Assembly: GCA_035646635.1 (NCBI GenBank)
Contig: DASRPA010000123.1
Span: 1-28,706, forward strand
DNA from: JACDAL01 sp035646635
GTDB lineage: Bacteria; Actinomycetota; CADDZG01; WHSQ01
Reading direction: 5' to 3'
DNA: 28,706 bases
The translations under genes and the position numbers were made by a program. Below are positions 15,358 through 25,898 of the stretch, piece after piece. The notes below the pieces were generated by a model. The model did no database searches, was not told where the DNA came from, and worked only from the letters and a program-made list of their open reading frames with translations. The first letter of the stretch is position 1; each line of letters opens with the position of its first letter.

Positions 15358-15680
15358 CACAGCTCCGTCCCGCATTTGACGCACACGCGTACCCGCGCCC
15401 CTGAATCATCGACACGATGGCCCACGCGCGTGGCGCCGTCGTTGGGACAGATCAGGGCGACGTTCGAAACATCCACCGCGGCCTCTTTGTGCTGGATGCC
15501 GCCTTCCTGCCCACCTCGGCGATTTGGGCGCACCTTCTCGTGCCTGGTGACGGTATTCATGCCCTCGACGATCACCTTGCCTCGCTTGGGGAGCACAGCC
15601 AAGACGCGTCCTTCGGCCCCCAAATCCTTGCCTGCGATCATCCGCACCCGGTCGCCCTTCCTGATACTGGTGGACGGCAT
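15357..15680 (-). CDS. rplX: 50S ribosomal protein L24 (uL24), cysteine-containing
   Basis: L24 is an assembly-initiator protein of the 50S subunit. The 107-residue protein has the KOW motif (RKGDRVRMIAGKDLGAEGRV) and VIVEGMNTVTRHEKVRPN. The C-terminal part has cysteines in CPNDG and CVKCG, as in the L24 subgroup with a zinc-ribbon-like end. The first CxxC is incomplete (CPND), leaving three cysteines. Start: ATG 15680 is seven bases after GGAGG; a GTG directly before it (15683) is an alternative. It overlaps rplN and rplE by one base each. Confidence 0.97.
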   Translation of the reverse strand: MPSTSIRKGDRVRMIAGKDLGAEGRVLAVLPKRGKVIVEGMNTVTRHEKVRPNRRGGQEGGIQHKEAAVDVSNVALICPNDGATRVGHRVDDSGARVRVCVKCGTEL

Positions 15681-16048
15681 CACAGCACCTCCGGCGCAAG
15701 GGAGACGATGCGCATGAACCGCCGGTCTCTGAGCTCGCGCGCCACTGGGCCGAAGATGCGAGTGCCTCGCGGCTGCATCTGCCCGTCGACGATCACGACC
15801 GCGTTGTCGTCAAACTTGATATAGGACCCGTCGATGCGCCGGCGCTCCTTGGTGGTGCGCACCACAACGGCCTTGACGACGTCAGATTTCTTGACGGTGC
15901 CGCCTGGGATCGCATCTTTGACAGTGCACACGACGATGTCGCCTATGCCCGCATAACGGCGTCTCGTTCCGCCCAGGACCTTTATGACCAAGACCTCACG
16001 AGCCCCGGTGTTGTCTGCTACACGACATCTGGTCTCCTGCTGGATCAC
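15680..16048 (-). CDS. rplN: 50S ribosomal protein L14 (uL14)
   Basis: L14 forms intersubunit bridges with the 30S subunit. The 122-residue product starts MIQQETRCRVADNTGAREVL. It has VIKVLGGTRRRYAGIGDIVV and DAIPGGTVKKSDVVKAVVVR, then ends with ARELRDRRFMRIVSLAPEVL, all near-consensus. The start is GTG at 16048, overlapping the rpsQ stop as GTGA. Confidence 0.98.
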   Translation of the reverse strand: MIQQETRCRVADNTGAREVLVIKVLGGTRRRYAGIGDIVVCTVKDAIPGGTVKKSDVVKAVVVRTTKERRRIDGSYIKFDDNAVVIVDGQMQPRGTRIFGPVARELRDRRFMRIVSLAPEVL

Positions 16049-16332
16049 TTCGCCTTTTCTACTATCTCGACTACCCGCCAGCGCTTCGTCTTGGACAGGG
16101 GACGCGTCTCGGCGATTCTGACTCGGTCGCCGACTCCCGCCAGGCTGCTCTCGTCGTGCGCCTTGAGACGGGTCGTGCTTCGCACTATCTTTCCGTAAGT
16201 GGGGTGCTGGGCGGCGTCTCGGACCTCGACGACAACAGACTTATCCATGACATCGGAGACGACAAGCCCGGTGCGTACCTTCCGCTTGCCCCGCTCAATG
16301 ATCTCGCTCGATTCACTACTAACACCGCTCAT
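16045..16332 (-). CDS. rpsQ: 30S ribosomal protein S17 (uS17)
   Basis: S17 is an early 16S rRNA-binding OB-fold protein of the 30S body. The 95-residue product has a short acidic/serine N-terminal addition, then KRKVRTGLVVSDVMDKSVVV, HPTYGKIVRSTTRLKAHDE, GVGDRVRIAETRPLSKTKRW and VVEIVEKAK, as in the family. The ATG at 16332 is preceded by GGGAGAAAT and follows the rpmC stop by 8 bases. Confidence 0.97.
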   Translation of the reverse strand: MSGVSSESSEIIERGKRKVRTGLVVSDVMDKSVVVEVRDAAQHPTYGKIVRSTTRLKAHDESSLAGVGDRVRIAETRPLSKTKRWRVVEIVEKAK

Positions 16333-16340
16333 ATTTCTCC

Positions 16341-16553
16341 CTAATGCTTCGCACCGGCGTCCTCGAGCTCGCGCTCTCTCAATATCGTCTTGATGCGCGC
16401 CACGTCTCGGCGTAGCTGGCGCAGCCTCCGGTAATTTTCCAGCTGCCCGGTAGCATGCTGAAAACGAAGGTTGAAGAGCTCCTCGCCCGTTTCCGCTAGT
16501 GCCTGCTCGATCTCCTCGATCGAGAGCTCTCTGAGCTCAGCTGCCGACGCCAT
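16341..16553 (-). CDS. rpmC: 50S ribosomal protein L29 (uL29)
   Basis: L29 lies at the tunnel exit and forms part of the docking site for the signal recognition particle and trigger factor. The 70-residue two-helix protein has ELRELSIEEIEQALAETGEE and the signature LFNLRFQHATGQLENYRRLR, then RRDVARIKTILRERE. The ATG at 16553 gives the normal length. The frame remains open four codons further, into the repeat element. Its Shine-Dalgarno GGGGAGG lies inside the end of the element (16571-16565), so initiation of L29 appears to depend on element sequence. Confidence 0.97.
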   Translation of the reverse strand: MASAAELRELSIEEIEQALAETGEELFNLRFQHATGQLENYRRLRQLRRDVARIKTILRERELEDAGAKH

Positions 16554-16556
16554 TAC

Positions 16557-16723
16557 TAAGTGCACCTCCCCATAAATACGGTGGCATTCGAACGCCTCTG
16601 CATCCCCGCTCGCGGCGTGACTCGTCGCTCACGTACCTTCCAGGTACGCAGCGCTCCTCGCGCCTGGCGAACCGGGGCGCAGTGACGCTCTCGGTAAGCA
16701 CCGTCTTTCCGGTGCGGAGCACT
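16557..16723 (-). repeat. Interspersed structured element, copy B (MITE/MIRU-like)
   Basis: This 167-base stretch fills the rplP-rpmC gap and matches copy A at 12507-12705 in opposite orientation, about 93% identical apart from one block missing here. The stem-loops are kept: GCACCG/CGGTGC (16698-16715) with one loop change, and the 7-bp CGTACCT/AGGTACG stem (16632-16648) unchanged. Here the terminal inverted repeats extend outward: TTACTTAGTGCTCC at one end against TTACTAAGTGCACC at the other (12 of 14), covering about 16553-16729. One end overlaps the rplP stop codon (TAG at 16724-16722); the other carries the rpmC Shine-Dalgarno. No protein of its own is convincing. Confidence 0.85.
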
Positions 16724-17147
16724 AAGTAACCTCCAGAGTCTGCTCGCGAGTCACGAACTTGCACTTCACCGGAAGCTTGTGGGCGGCGAGACGAATGGCC
16801 TCCTTGGCCAAAGGCTCTGGCACGCCGGCCAACTCGAACATGACGCGCCCGGGCTTTACCACGGCTACCCAGCTCTCTGGGTTTCCCTTGCCCGACCCCA
16901 TTCGTGTCTCCGCCGGTTTTTTGGTTACCGGCTTGTCGGGAAAGATCGTGATCCACACCTTGCCGCCACGACGGATATGCCGGGTCATCGCGATTCGGGC
17001 CGCCTCGATCTGACGGTTCGTGATCCAGCCTGCTTCCAGAGTCATTAGTCCGTAGTCGCCGAACTTGACCGACGTCCAACCCTTGGCCTTACCGCGCCTT
17101 TTTCCGCGCTGGACTTTTCTATGCTTGACCTTCTTCGGCTGCAGCAT
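16722..17147 (-). CDS. rplP: 50S ribosomal protein L16 (uL16)
   Basis: L16 joins late in 50S assembly and helps position the A-site tRNA. The 141-residue protein begins MLQPKKVKHRKVQRGKRRGK. It has FGDYGLMTLEAGWITNRQIE, GKVWITIFPDKPVTKKPAE with RMGSGKGNPESWVAVVKPGR, and a final LAAHKLPVKCKFVTRE. This is the standard length. The ATG at 17147 follows the rpsC stop by 2 bases. Its TAG stop shares two bases with the repeat element. Confidence 0.98.
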   Translation of the reverse strand: MLQPKKVKHRKVQRGKRRGKAKGWTSVKFGDYGLMTLEAGWITNRQIEAARIAMTRHIRRGGKVWITIFPDKPVTKKPAETRMGSGKGNPESWVAVVKPGRVMFELAGVPEPLAKEAIRLAAHKLPVKCKFVTREQTLEVT

Positions 17148-17149
17148 GG

Positions 17150-18052
17150 CTACTGCTTCCCCGGTGCCGGCTCGCCTGCAGCGGCTCCGGTGGCAGGAGT
17201 CGCGGCCGGAGTCTGTGCCTCTGGTCCTTCGGACACGCTGGCGGCCGCGGTCACTTGGGGCGCCGCCGGAACCGGGCTCTTCTGGGGCTCCGGTGTGCGC
17301 GCTTGACGCGACCGGCGGGCGCGCTCCTCGGCACCGCGTCCCACGGTCTCGCCCGCGGCCAGAGCGGCTTCACGCTTCATCCGGGCGGCGTCTCGCGCAG
17401 AGGCATAGATGTCCTGGAACGGGCCCTTGTATATCCACACCTTCACTCCGATGCGACCGAACGTCGTGCGAGCCTCGTGAAATCCATAGTCGACGTCGGC
17501 GCGCAGCGTATGCAGCGGCATCTGGCCGTCGATGTACCACTCGGAGCGGCTCATCTCCGCTCCCCCCAGCCGCCCGGAGCACTGCACCCGCACACCCTTG
17601 GCACCGTGGCGCATTGCGGTTCCTACGGCTTTCTTCATCGCCCGTCTGAACGACACTCTGCTGGCGAGCTGCTCTGCGACCCCTTGCGAGATCAGCTTCG
17701 CGTCTAGCTCTGGCTGCTTGACCTCGATGATGTTGAGCCTCACGTCCACCGGCCGACCGTAGAGCTTGGACTCCATGCGCTCTAGCTGAGAGCGCAGACG
17801 CTCCGCCTCGGTTCCCCTGCGGCCGATAACGATGCCCGGACGCGCGGTGTGAGCGTCAACACGCACACGCTCTCTGGTTCGCTCGATCTCGATGCGGCTG
17901 ATACCTGCATGGGGAAGCTGGCCCAGCAAATACTCTCGCACCCGCAGATCGGCCTCGAGATAGTCGCGGTACTCCTTCTCGGAGTACCAGCGCGACTTCC
18001 AGTCAGTATAGATACCGAGCCTGAAGCCGTACGGATGGACCTTCTGCCCCAT
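17150..18052 (-). CDS. rpsC: 30S ribosomal protein S3 (uS3) with Ala/Pro-rich tail
   Basis: S3 lines the mRNA entry channel and takes part in mRNA unwinding. The protein starts MGQKVHPYGFRLGIYTDWKS. It has a KH domain with GIVIGRRG near residue 74 and the C-terminal S3 domain (SGRLGGAEMSRSEWYIDGQM, VDYGFHEARTTFGRIGVKVW). The core ends near residue 220. The remaining 80 residues are a basic then Ala/Pro/Glu-rich tail, bringing the total to 300, longer than the 210-230 of most bacteria but similar to actinobacterial S3 proteins. The ATG at 18052 is 2 bases after rplV. Confidence 0.98.
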   Translation of the reverse strand: MGQKVHPYGFRLGIYTDWKSRWYSEKEYRDYLEADLRVREYLLGQLPHAGISRIEIERTRERVRVDAHTARPGIVIGRRGTEAERLRSQLERMESKLYGRPVDVRLNIIEVKQPELDAKLISQGVAEQLASRVSFRRAMKKAVGTAMRHGAKGVRVQCSGRLGGAEMSRSEWYIDGQMPLHTLRADVDYGFHEARTTFGRIGVKVWIYKGPFQDIYASARDAARMKREAALAAGETVGRGAEERARRSRQARTPEPQKSPVPAAPQVTAAASVSEGPEAQTPAATPATGAAAGEPAPGKQ

Positions 18053-18054
18053 GC

Positions 18055-18510
18055 CTATTCGTTCCCTTCGTCTTGACGTGCGCGGCCCCGCCTCGTTCTG
18101 CGGCGGGACGTCTCGGGAGCCGCAGCTTCCACTGCCGGCCGGACGGCTCCTTCCACGCGACCCACGACCACGGAGATATGGCACGTCCGCTTGCGTATCC
18201 TAGTCGCCCGTCCCAGAGCGCGGGGACGAAAACGCCTCAAGGTCGGACCTTCGTCCACCCATGTGCGGACCACGATGAGCTCGTCCGCCGGAAGCTCGCG
18301 ATTGTGCTCGGCGTTGGCAACGGCGGATTCCAGGACCTTCGCGATCGGCGTCGACGCCGCTCGCGTGGAAAAGCGCAACACCCGCCTCGCATCGTCGACA
18401 TGGCGACCTCGAATGAGATCGACTAACTGTCTCGCCTTGGTGGGGGAGATTCTTATGTACCTGGCCGTTGCGCGAGCTTCTTGAGCCTCGCCGGCCGTTC
18501 TGACGGCCAC
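18055..18510 (-). CDS. rplV: 50S ribosomal protein L22 (uL22)
   Basis: L22 extends a beta-hairpin into the nascent-peptide tunnel and is one site of macrolide resistance. The 151-residue product has ARYIRISPTKARQLVDLIRG, LESAVANAEHNRELPADELI and the hairpin VDEGPTLRRFRPRALGRATR, followed by HISVVVGR. A basic/acidic tail of about 35 residues after position 117 is an extra. The start is GTG at 18510, overlapping the rpsS TAG by one base. Confidence 0.97.
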   Translation of the reverse strand: MAVRTAGEAQEARATARYIRISPTKARQLVDLIRGRHVDDARRVLRFSTRAASTPIAKVLESAVANAEHNRELPADELIVVRTWVDEGPTLRRFRPRALGRATRIRKRTCHISVVVGRVEGAVRPAVEAAAPETSRRRTRRGRARQDEGNE

Positions 18511-18791
18511 TATCTCATCCTCGCCGAGCGCTCCGAGCTCCCGTGGGTCCGAAAGGCGCGCGTGGGAGCGAACTCACCCAGCTTGTGACCCACCATGGAT
18601 TCGGTAACGTAGATCGGTACGTGCTTGCGGCCGTCGTGCACCGCGATCGTGTGGCCCACCATCTCGGGAATCACGGTCGATCGCCTCGACCAAGTCTTGA
18701 TCACTCTCTTCTGGTTTCTGTTGTTCATCTCGACCACCTTGACCAACAGGTGGTCGTCGACGAACGGACCCTTCTTCAGGCTCCGAGGCAC
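18510..18791 (-). CDS. rpsS: 30S ribosomal protein S19 (uS19)
   Basis: S19 sits in the 30S head near the A site and pairs with S13. The 93-residue product starts MPRSLKKGPFVDDHLLVKVV. It has IKTWSRRSTVIPEMVGHTIA and HDGRKHVPIYVTESMVGHKL, ending GEFAPTRAFRTHG plus a short basic tail. This is close to the consensus throughout. The start is GTG at 18791, overlapping the rplB stop by one base. Confidence 0.98.
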   Translation of the reverse strand: MPRSLKKGPFVDDHLLVKVVEMNNRNQKRVIKTWSRRSTVIPEMVGHTIAVHDGRKHVPIYVTESMVGHKLGEFAPTRAFRTHGSSERSARMR

Positions 18792-19621
18792 TATCTCCCT
18801 CTCTTCTTACGTCTACGCCGCACGATGAGCGCATCAGACTTCTTCTTCTTGCGAGTGCGCCCCTCCTTCTTGCCCCAGGGGCTCACCGGGTGCCGGCCCC
18901 CCGACGCCTTGCCCTCGCCACCACCGAGAGGATGGTCGACAGGGTTCATCGCCACTCCCCTGACGGTTGGACGCTTGCCCTTCCACCGAGCACGGCCGGC
19001 CTTCCCAATCGAGATGAGCTCGGCCTCGGCGTTCCCCACTTGACCGATGGTGGCGCGACAGTCCATCGCCACCATGCGCATCTCCCCCGAAGGGAGTCGC
19101 AGGGTCGCGCGGGGGCCCTCCTTGGCGACGAGCTGAACCGACGAACCGGCCGAGCGCGCCATCTTCCCTCCACCGCCCGGCTTCAGCTCAACATTGTGTA
19201 CGACGGTTCCGACCGGGATATTTCGCAGCGGAAGAGCGTTTCCCACCTGAATATCTGCCTTGGCACCCGATTCGATGGTCGCCCCGACCCGAAGCCGGTG
19301 AGGAAGCAGTATGTAGCGCTTCTCTCCGTCAAAGTAATGCAACAGAGCGATGCGAGCATTGCGATTGGGATCGTACTCCACATGCGCAACCTTCGCGGGA
19401 ATTCCGTCCTTCTCGCGGCGGAAGTCCACGGTCCGGTAGCGGACCTTGTTACCACCACCCTGATGACGCGTGGTGATGCGCCCATAACTGTTACGCCCGC
19501 CCTTCGACGGCTTCGGCTTGAGCAAGGACTTCTCAGGCCTCGAACGCGTCACATCGGCATAATCGGAGTGACTCTGGAAGCGGCGTCCCGCCGAGGTCGG
19601 CTTGGCTTTACGAACTGGCAT
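18791..19621 (-). CDS. rplB: 50S ribosomal protein L2 (uL2)
   Basis: L2 is needed for subunit joining and lies near the peptidyl transferase centre. The 276-residue protein has the RNA-binding domain (GRNSYGRITTRHQGGGNKVR near residue 41) and the SH3-like domain. It carries the conserved end VAMNPVDHPLGGGEGKASGG with the essential histidine, then RHPVSPWGKK and a basic tail. The ATG is at 19621, 13 bases after rplW. Confidence 0.98.
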   Translation of the reverse strand: MPVRKAKPTSAGRRFQSHSDYADVTRSRPEKSLLKPKPSKGGRNSYGRITTRHQGGGNKVRYRTVDFRREKDGIPAKVAHVEYDPNRNARIALLHYFDGEKRYILLPHRLRVGATIESGAKADIQVGNALPLRNIPVGTVVHNVELKPGGGGKMARSAGSSVQLVAKEGPRATLRLPSGEMRMVAMDCRATIGQVGNAEAELISIGKAGRARWKGKRPTVRGVAMNPVDHPLGGGEGKASGGRHPVSPWGKKEGRTRKKKKSDALIVRRRRKKRGR

Positions 19622-19634
19622 CGGTCGGCATCTC

Positions 19635-19937
19635 CTAGGACTGCTCGAAGATCTCTATGCTGTCGCCTTCGGCCAGCTTGACCACAGCACGCTTGCTATC
19701 CGGCCGCTTCCCCTGGGCGTATCTGAAGCGCTTCACTTTGCCCTTGCGGTTGAGCGTATTGACCTTTACCACTCGTACATCCCAGATCGACTCGACCGCC
19801 TGTCGAATCTCGGTCTTGTTGGCGCCGGGGTGAACCAGGAAGGTATAGGCGTTGCTATCGATGAGCGAATAAGACTTCTCGCTGACGACCGGCGCCAAGA
19901 TGACACTGCGAGGATCGCCCTTGGTCGAGGGACTCAC
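19635..19937 (-). CDS. rplW: 50S ribosomal protein L23 (uL23)
   Basis: L23 is at the tunnel exit and is the main docking point for trigger factor. The 100-residue product has DPRSVILAPVVSEKSYSLID, YTFLVHPGANKTEIRQAVES and VNTLNRKGKVKRFRYAQGKR, in the family order and length. The start is GTG at 19937, overlapping the rplD stop as GTGA. Confidence 0.97.
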   Translation of the reverse strand: MSPSTKGDPRSVILAPVVSEKSYSLIDSNAYTFLVHPGANKTEIRQAVESIWDVRVVKVNTLNRKGKVKRFRYAQGKRPDSKRAVVKLAEGDSIEIFEQS

Positions 19938-20581
19938 CGGCTCGCCACCTTGTTCCCGGCACGCTCGACGAACCTCTCGTAGGCGCCGGACGTAAATACA
20001 ACCGCTTCCGCCGCCACGATGTCATACGCCGCAAGTGAGCCCTGCAACGAAAAGGCACTGTGCGCGAGATTCCGAAAGGCAAGGTCGACCGCCTCGTCCC
20101 CCTCGGAGGAGGAATCGACGACGATCAAGACCTTGCCCGTTATGCCGGCCACCTCGAGGCACTGATGAGCCGCCTTGGTCTTGGTCTGATCGAAGCCGTC
20201 GAGGATGAAAATCCGCTCGGACCCTGCCTTGTCGGCCAGTGCGGATCGGAGAGCCGCTTGTCGAACCTTCTTATTCACCCGCTGAACGTAGCTGCGAGGT
20301 TTGGGCCCGAAGACCGCTCCGCCGCCCACCCATATGGGGCTTCTGATGGACCCGTGGCGCGCCCGCCCGGTGCCCTTCTGCCGCCACGGCTTGCGGCCCC
20401 CACCCCGGACCTCGGCGCGGGTCTTCGTCGACGCCGTGCCAGATCGCGCCGCAGCGAGCTGAGCGACGACCACCTGGTGCAGCACCGCGGAGTTGACCTC
20501 GCCGCCGAACAGGCCATCGTCAAGACTTTGCTCGCCCGTTGTGGCGCCGGACGCGTCGATAACCGCGGCCACCGCCGCCAT
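19934..20581 (-). CDS. rplD: 50S ribosomal protein L4 (uL4)
   Basis: L4 reaches into the exit tunnel; in enterobacteria it is the autoregulator of the S10 operon. The 215-residue product contains the extended-loop signature GGGRKPWRQKGTGRARHGS, followed by SIRSPIWVGGGAVFGPKPRS. The globular end carries VFTSGAYERFVERA. The ATG at 20581, which shares its first base with the rplC TAA, gives the normal length. The longer upstream frame overlaps rplC. No L4-type leader hairpin is visible upstream of rpsJ, where tuf lies only 19 bases away. Confidence 0.97.
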   Translation of the reverse strand: MAAVAAVIDASGATTGEQSLDDGLFGGEVNSAVLHQVVVAQLAAARSGTASTKTRAEVRGGGRKPWRQKGTGRARHGSIRSPIWVGGGAVFGPKPRSYVQRVNKKVRQAALRSALADKAGSERIFILDGFDQTKTKAAHQCLEVAGITGKVLIVVDSSSEGDEAVDLAFRNLAHSAFSLQGSLAAYDIVAAEAVVFTSGAYERFVERAGNKVASR

Positions 20582-21231
20582 TACACTCGCTCCCGTTGCC
20601 GCAGGCGGATGGCGGACCGCACCAGGACGAGTCCTCCCTTGGGACCCGGAACCGCCCCTCTTACCAGAAGCAGATGGCGCTCGGGATCGGCCTTGATGAC
20701 TTCGAGATTCAAGGTCGTGACACGAACGTGGCCCATCTGACCGGCCATGCGAGTGCCCCTGAAGACGCGCGCCGGGGTTGCGCAAGCTCCGATCGAGCCC
20801 GGCGAACGATGCTTCGCCTGAGTCCCGTGGGTTCTGGAGAGCCCCGAGAAGTTGTGTCTCTTCATGACGCCGGCGAAGCCTTTGCCTTTGGTTACGCCGA
20901 CCACGTCGACCTTTTCGCCCGTTTCGAACAGATCGGCTTTGATCTCCGCTCCGAGCTCATGCCCGTCCACGTTGGAGAGGCGCAGCTCAACTACGTGCCG
21001 GCCGGGCTCGACACCCGCCTTCGCGAAATGGCCCGCCGCCGGCTTGTTTGGCTTCTTGGCCGTGCCGAAGGAGAGCTGAACAGCAACGTACCCGTCTGTC
21101 TCCTTCGACTTGATCTGAGTGATCCGGCAGGGACCCGCTTGCAAGACGGTCACAGGCACGGCTCTACCCATGTCGTCGAACACCTGGGTCATGCCGAGCT
21201 TGCGCCCCAGAATTCCCTTAACTTCTGCCAT
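20581..21231 (-). CDS. rplC: 50S ribosomal protein L3 (uL3)
   Basis: L3 is an assembly initiator whose loop approaches the peptidyl transferase centre. The 216-residue product starts MAEVKGILGRKLGMTQVFDD. It has VTKGKGFAGVMKRHNFSGLS and the loop signature AKHRSPGSIGACATPARVF with GTRMAGQMG. The ATG is at 21231, and the stop overlaps the rplD start. This is the second gene of the S10 block. Confidence 0.98.
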   Translation of the reverse strand: MAEVKGILGRKLGMTQVFDDMGRAVPVTVLQAGPCRITQIKSKETDGYVAVQLSFGTAKKPNKPAAGHFAKAGVEPGRHVVELRLSNVDGHELGAEIKADLFETGEKVDVVGVTKGKGFAGVMKRHNFSGLSRTHGTQAKHRSPGSIGACATPARVFRGTRMAGQMGHVRVTTLNLEVIKADPERHLLLVRGAVPGPKGGLVLVRSAIRLRQRERV

Positions 21232-21254
21232 CGACCTTGAAGTCCTTCCCTGAC

Positions 21255-21569
21255 CTACAGCTTTAGCTCGATGTCCACACCGGCGGGCAGGTCGAGTCTC
21301 TGCAGAGAATCAACCGTCTTGGCGGTGGGATTCACGATGTCCAACAGTCTCTTGTGCGTACGCATCTCAAAATGTTCACGTGAGTCCTTGTCCTTGTGCG
21401 GTGACCGGACGACCGTGTACACGGATCGCTCCGTCGGCAGGGGAATTGGACCATTGACGCTCGCGCCCGTCCGGGTCACCGTCTCGACGATCTTGCGCGC
21501 CGATTGATCGATGACCTCATGGTCGTACGCCTTGAGTCGGATCCTTATCTTCATTCCGCTGTTCGCCAC
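21255..21569 (-). CDS. rpsJ: 30S ribosomal protein S10 (uS10)
   Basis: S10 is in the 30S head and also acts in NusB-S10 antitermination complexes. The 104-residue product has KIRIRLKAYDHEVIDQSARK, GPIPLPTERSVYTVVRSPHK and DSREHFEMRTHKRLLDIVNP, nearly consensus. The start is GTG at 21569; an internal ATG (residue 6) would give 99 residues but has no Shine-Dalgarno. Only 19 bases separate it from tuf, so the S10 block probably continues the str transcript. Confidence 0.97.
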   Translation of the reverse strand: MANSGMKIRIRLKAYDHEVIDQSARKIVETVTRTGASVNGPIPLPTERSVYTVVRSPHKDKDSREHFEMRTHKRLLDIVNPTAKTVDSLQRLDLPAGVDIELKL

Positions 21570-21588
21570 GATCTCGCTCTACCTCTCC

Positions 21589-22779
<1,191 letters not shown>

Positions 22780-22796
22780 CTTTTTCCCTCTCTCGA

Positions 22797-24893
<2,097 letters not shown>

Positions 24894-25007
24894 TGCGCCA
24901 CCGCCTCCCTTTACCTCCCGCAACTGCGGTCGTGGCTGTTGCTGTCTAGCTGCTGCTTGGGGCATATCTCTCCTTGCGACTCGTCCCACCGATAAGGGTA
25001 GAGACGA

Positions 25008-25478
25008 TCACCACCTGTAGTGCGCGAAAGCCTTGTTGGCGTCCGCCATCTTGTGCATGTCTTCGCGGCGCTTGGCCGCGCCCCCCGTACCGCCGGAAGC
25101 GTCGAGGATCTCTCCGGCAAGGCGATCCGCCATGCTGCGTTCGCGCCGGCGCCGCGAGAAGCTGACGAGCCAGCGGATCGCAAGCGTCGTTCCTCTGCGG
25201 ATCGGCACCTCGACCGGTACCTGATAGGTCGCACCTCCGACTCGGCGGGACTTAACCTCGAGCAATGGCTTGACGTTGTCGACCGCCTTCTTCAGCAGCG
25301 GGAGCGGATCCTTGCCGGTACGGTCCTGGACCTTGCTGAGCGCGTCGTAGACGATGCCCTCCGAAAGGCTCTTCTTGCCGCGCATCATGATCCGGTTCTG
25401 AATCTGCGTGACGAGAATGGAGTCGTACACCGGGTCGGGTGTGATCTGCCGCCGAGGTGCAGGGCCTTTGCGAGGCAT
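25008..25478 (-). CDS. rpsG: 30S ribosomal protein S7 (uS7)
   Basis: S7 initiates folding of the 16S 3' domain and in E. coli represses the str operon. The 156-residue product starts MPRKGPAPRRQITPDPVYDS. It has LVTQIQNRIMMRGKKSLSEG, VEVKSRRVGGATYQVPVEV-type sequence (LEVKSRRVGGATYQVPVEV) near residue 73, and ends KMADANKAFAHYRW, as is usual. The ATG at 25478 shares one base with the rpsL stop (TGATG). Confidence 0.98.
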   Translation of the reverse strand: MPRKGPAPRRQITPDPVYDSILVTQIQNRIMMRGKKSLSEGIVYDALSKVQDRTGKDPLPLLKKAVDNVKPLLEVKSRRVGGATYQVPVEVPIRRGTTLAIRWLVSFSRRRRERSMADRLAGEILDASGGTGGAAKRREDMHKMADANKAFAHYRW

Positions 25479-25855
25479 CAGACACTCCCCGCCTTCTTGG
25501 CCCCGTACTTCGAACGGGACTTGGAGCGATCCCGGACCCCGGCTGTATCCAGAGCGGCCCGAATAATCTTGTAGCGGACGCCGGGGAGATCCTTGACCCT
25601 GCCTCCACGCACCAAAACGATGGAGTGCTCTTGGAGGTTGTGGCCGATCCCGGGAATGTAGGCGGTTACCTCCATACCAGAGGAGAGGCGCACACGGGCG
25701 ACCTTGCGCAAAGCGGAGTTGGGCTTCTTGGGCGTGTGCGTGTAAACGCGAGTGCACACCCCGCGCCGCTGCGGCGAGCCCTTCAGGGCGGGCGACTTCG
25801 TCTTTTCCTTCTTGATCTCCCGCCCCTGCCGGACGAGCTGTTGAATTGTCGGCAA
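25478..25855 (-). CDS. rpsL: 30S ribosomal protein S12 (uS12)
   Basis: S12 lies at the decoding centre and controls accuracy. From the TTG at 25855 the protein has 125 residues and begins MPTIQQLVRQGR. It includes SPALKGSPQRRGVCTRVYTH, KKPNSALRKVARVRL and LVRGGRVKDLPGVRYK. Lys43 and Lys88, where streptomycin-resistance changes occur in other bacteria, are both lysine; Asp89, the usual site of methylthiolation, is present. The TTG follows GGAGG by four bases. A longer frame starting at 25894 adds unrelated residues. This is the first gene after the long leader. Confidence 0.97.
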   Translation of the reverse strand: MPTIQQLVRQGREIKKEKTKSPALKGSPQRRGVCTRVYTHTPKKPNSALRKVARVRLSSGMEVTAYIPGIGHNLQEHSIVLVRGGRVKDLPGVRYKIIRAALDTAGVRDRSKSRSKYGAKKAGSV

Positions 25856-25898
25856 CGTTCCTCCGCTTCGCCTACTGCATTGTCGTGCCGCCACGATC

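Noticed and set aside
16537..17079. 180-residue frame on the - strand across rplP and the repeat
   Set aside because: It overlaps rplP in another frame and runs through the repeat element; its composition is that of shadow translation.
24894..24965. 24-residue N-terminal extension of EF-G from the ATG at 24965
   Set aside because: The Shine-Dalgarno is good, but third positions are AT-rich unlike the gene and the residues match nothing in EF-G. It remains a possible alternative start.
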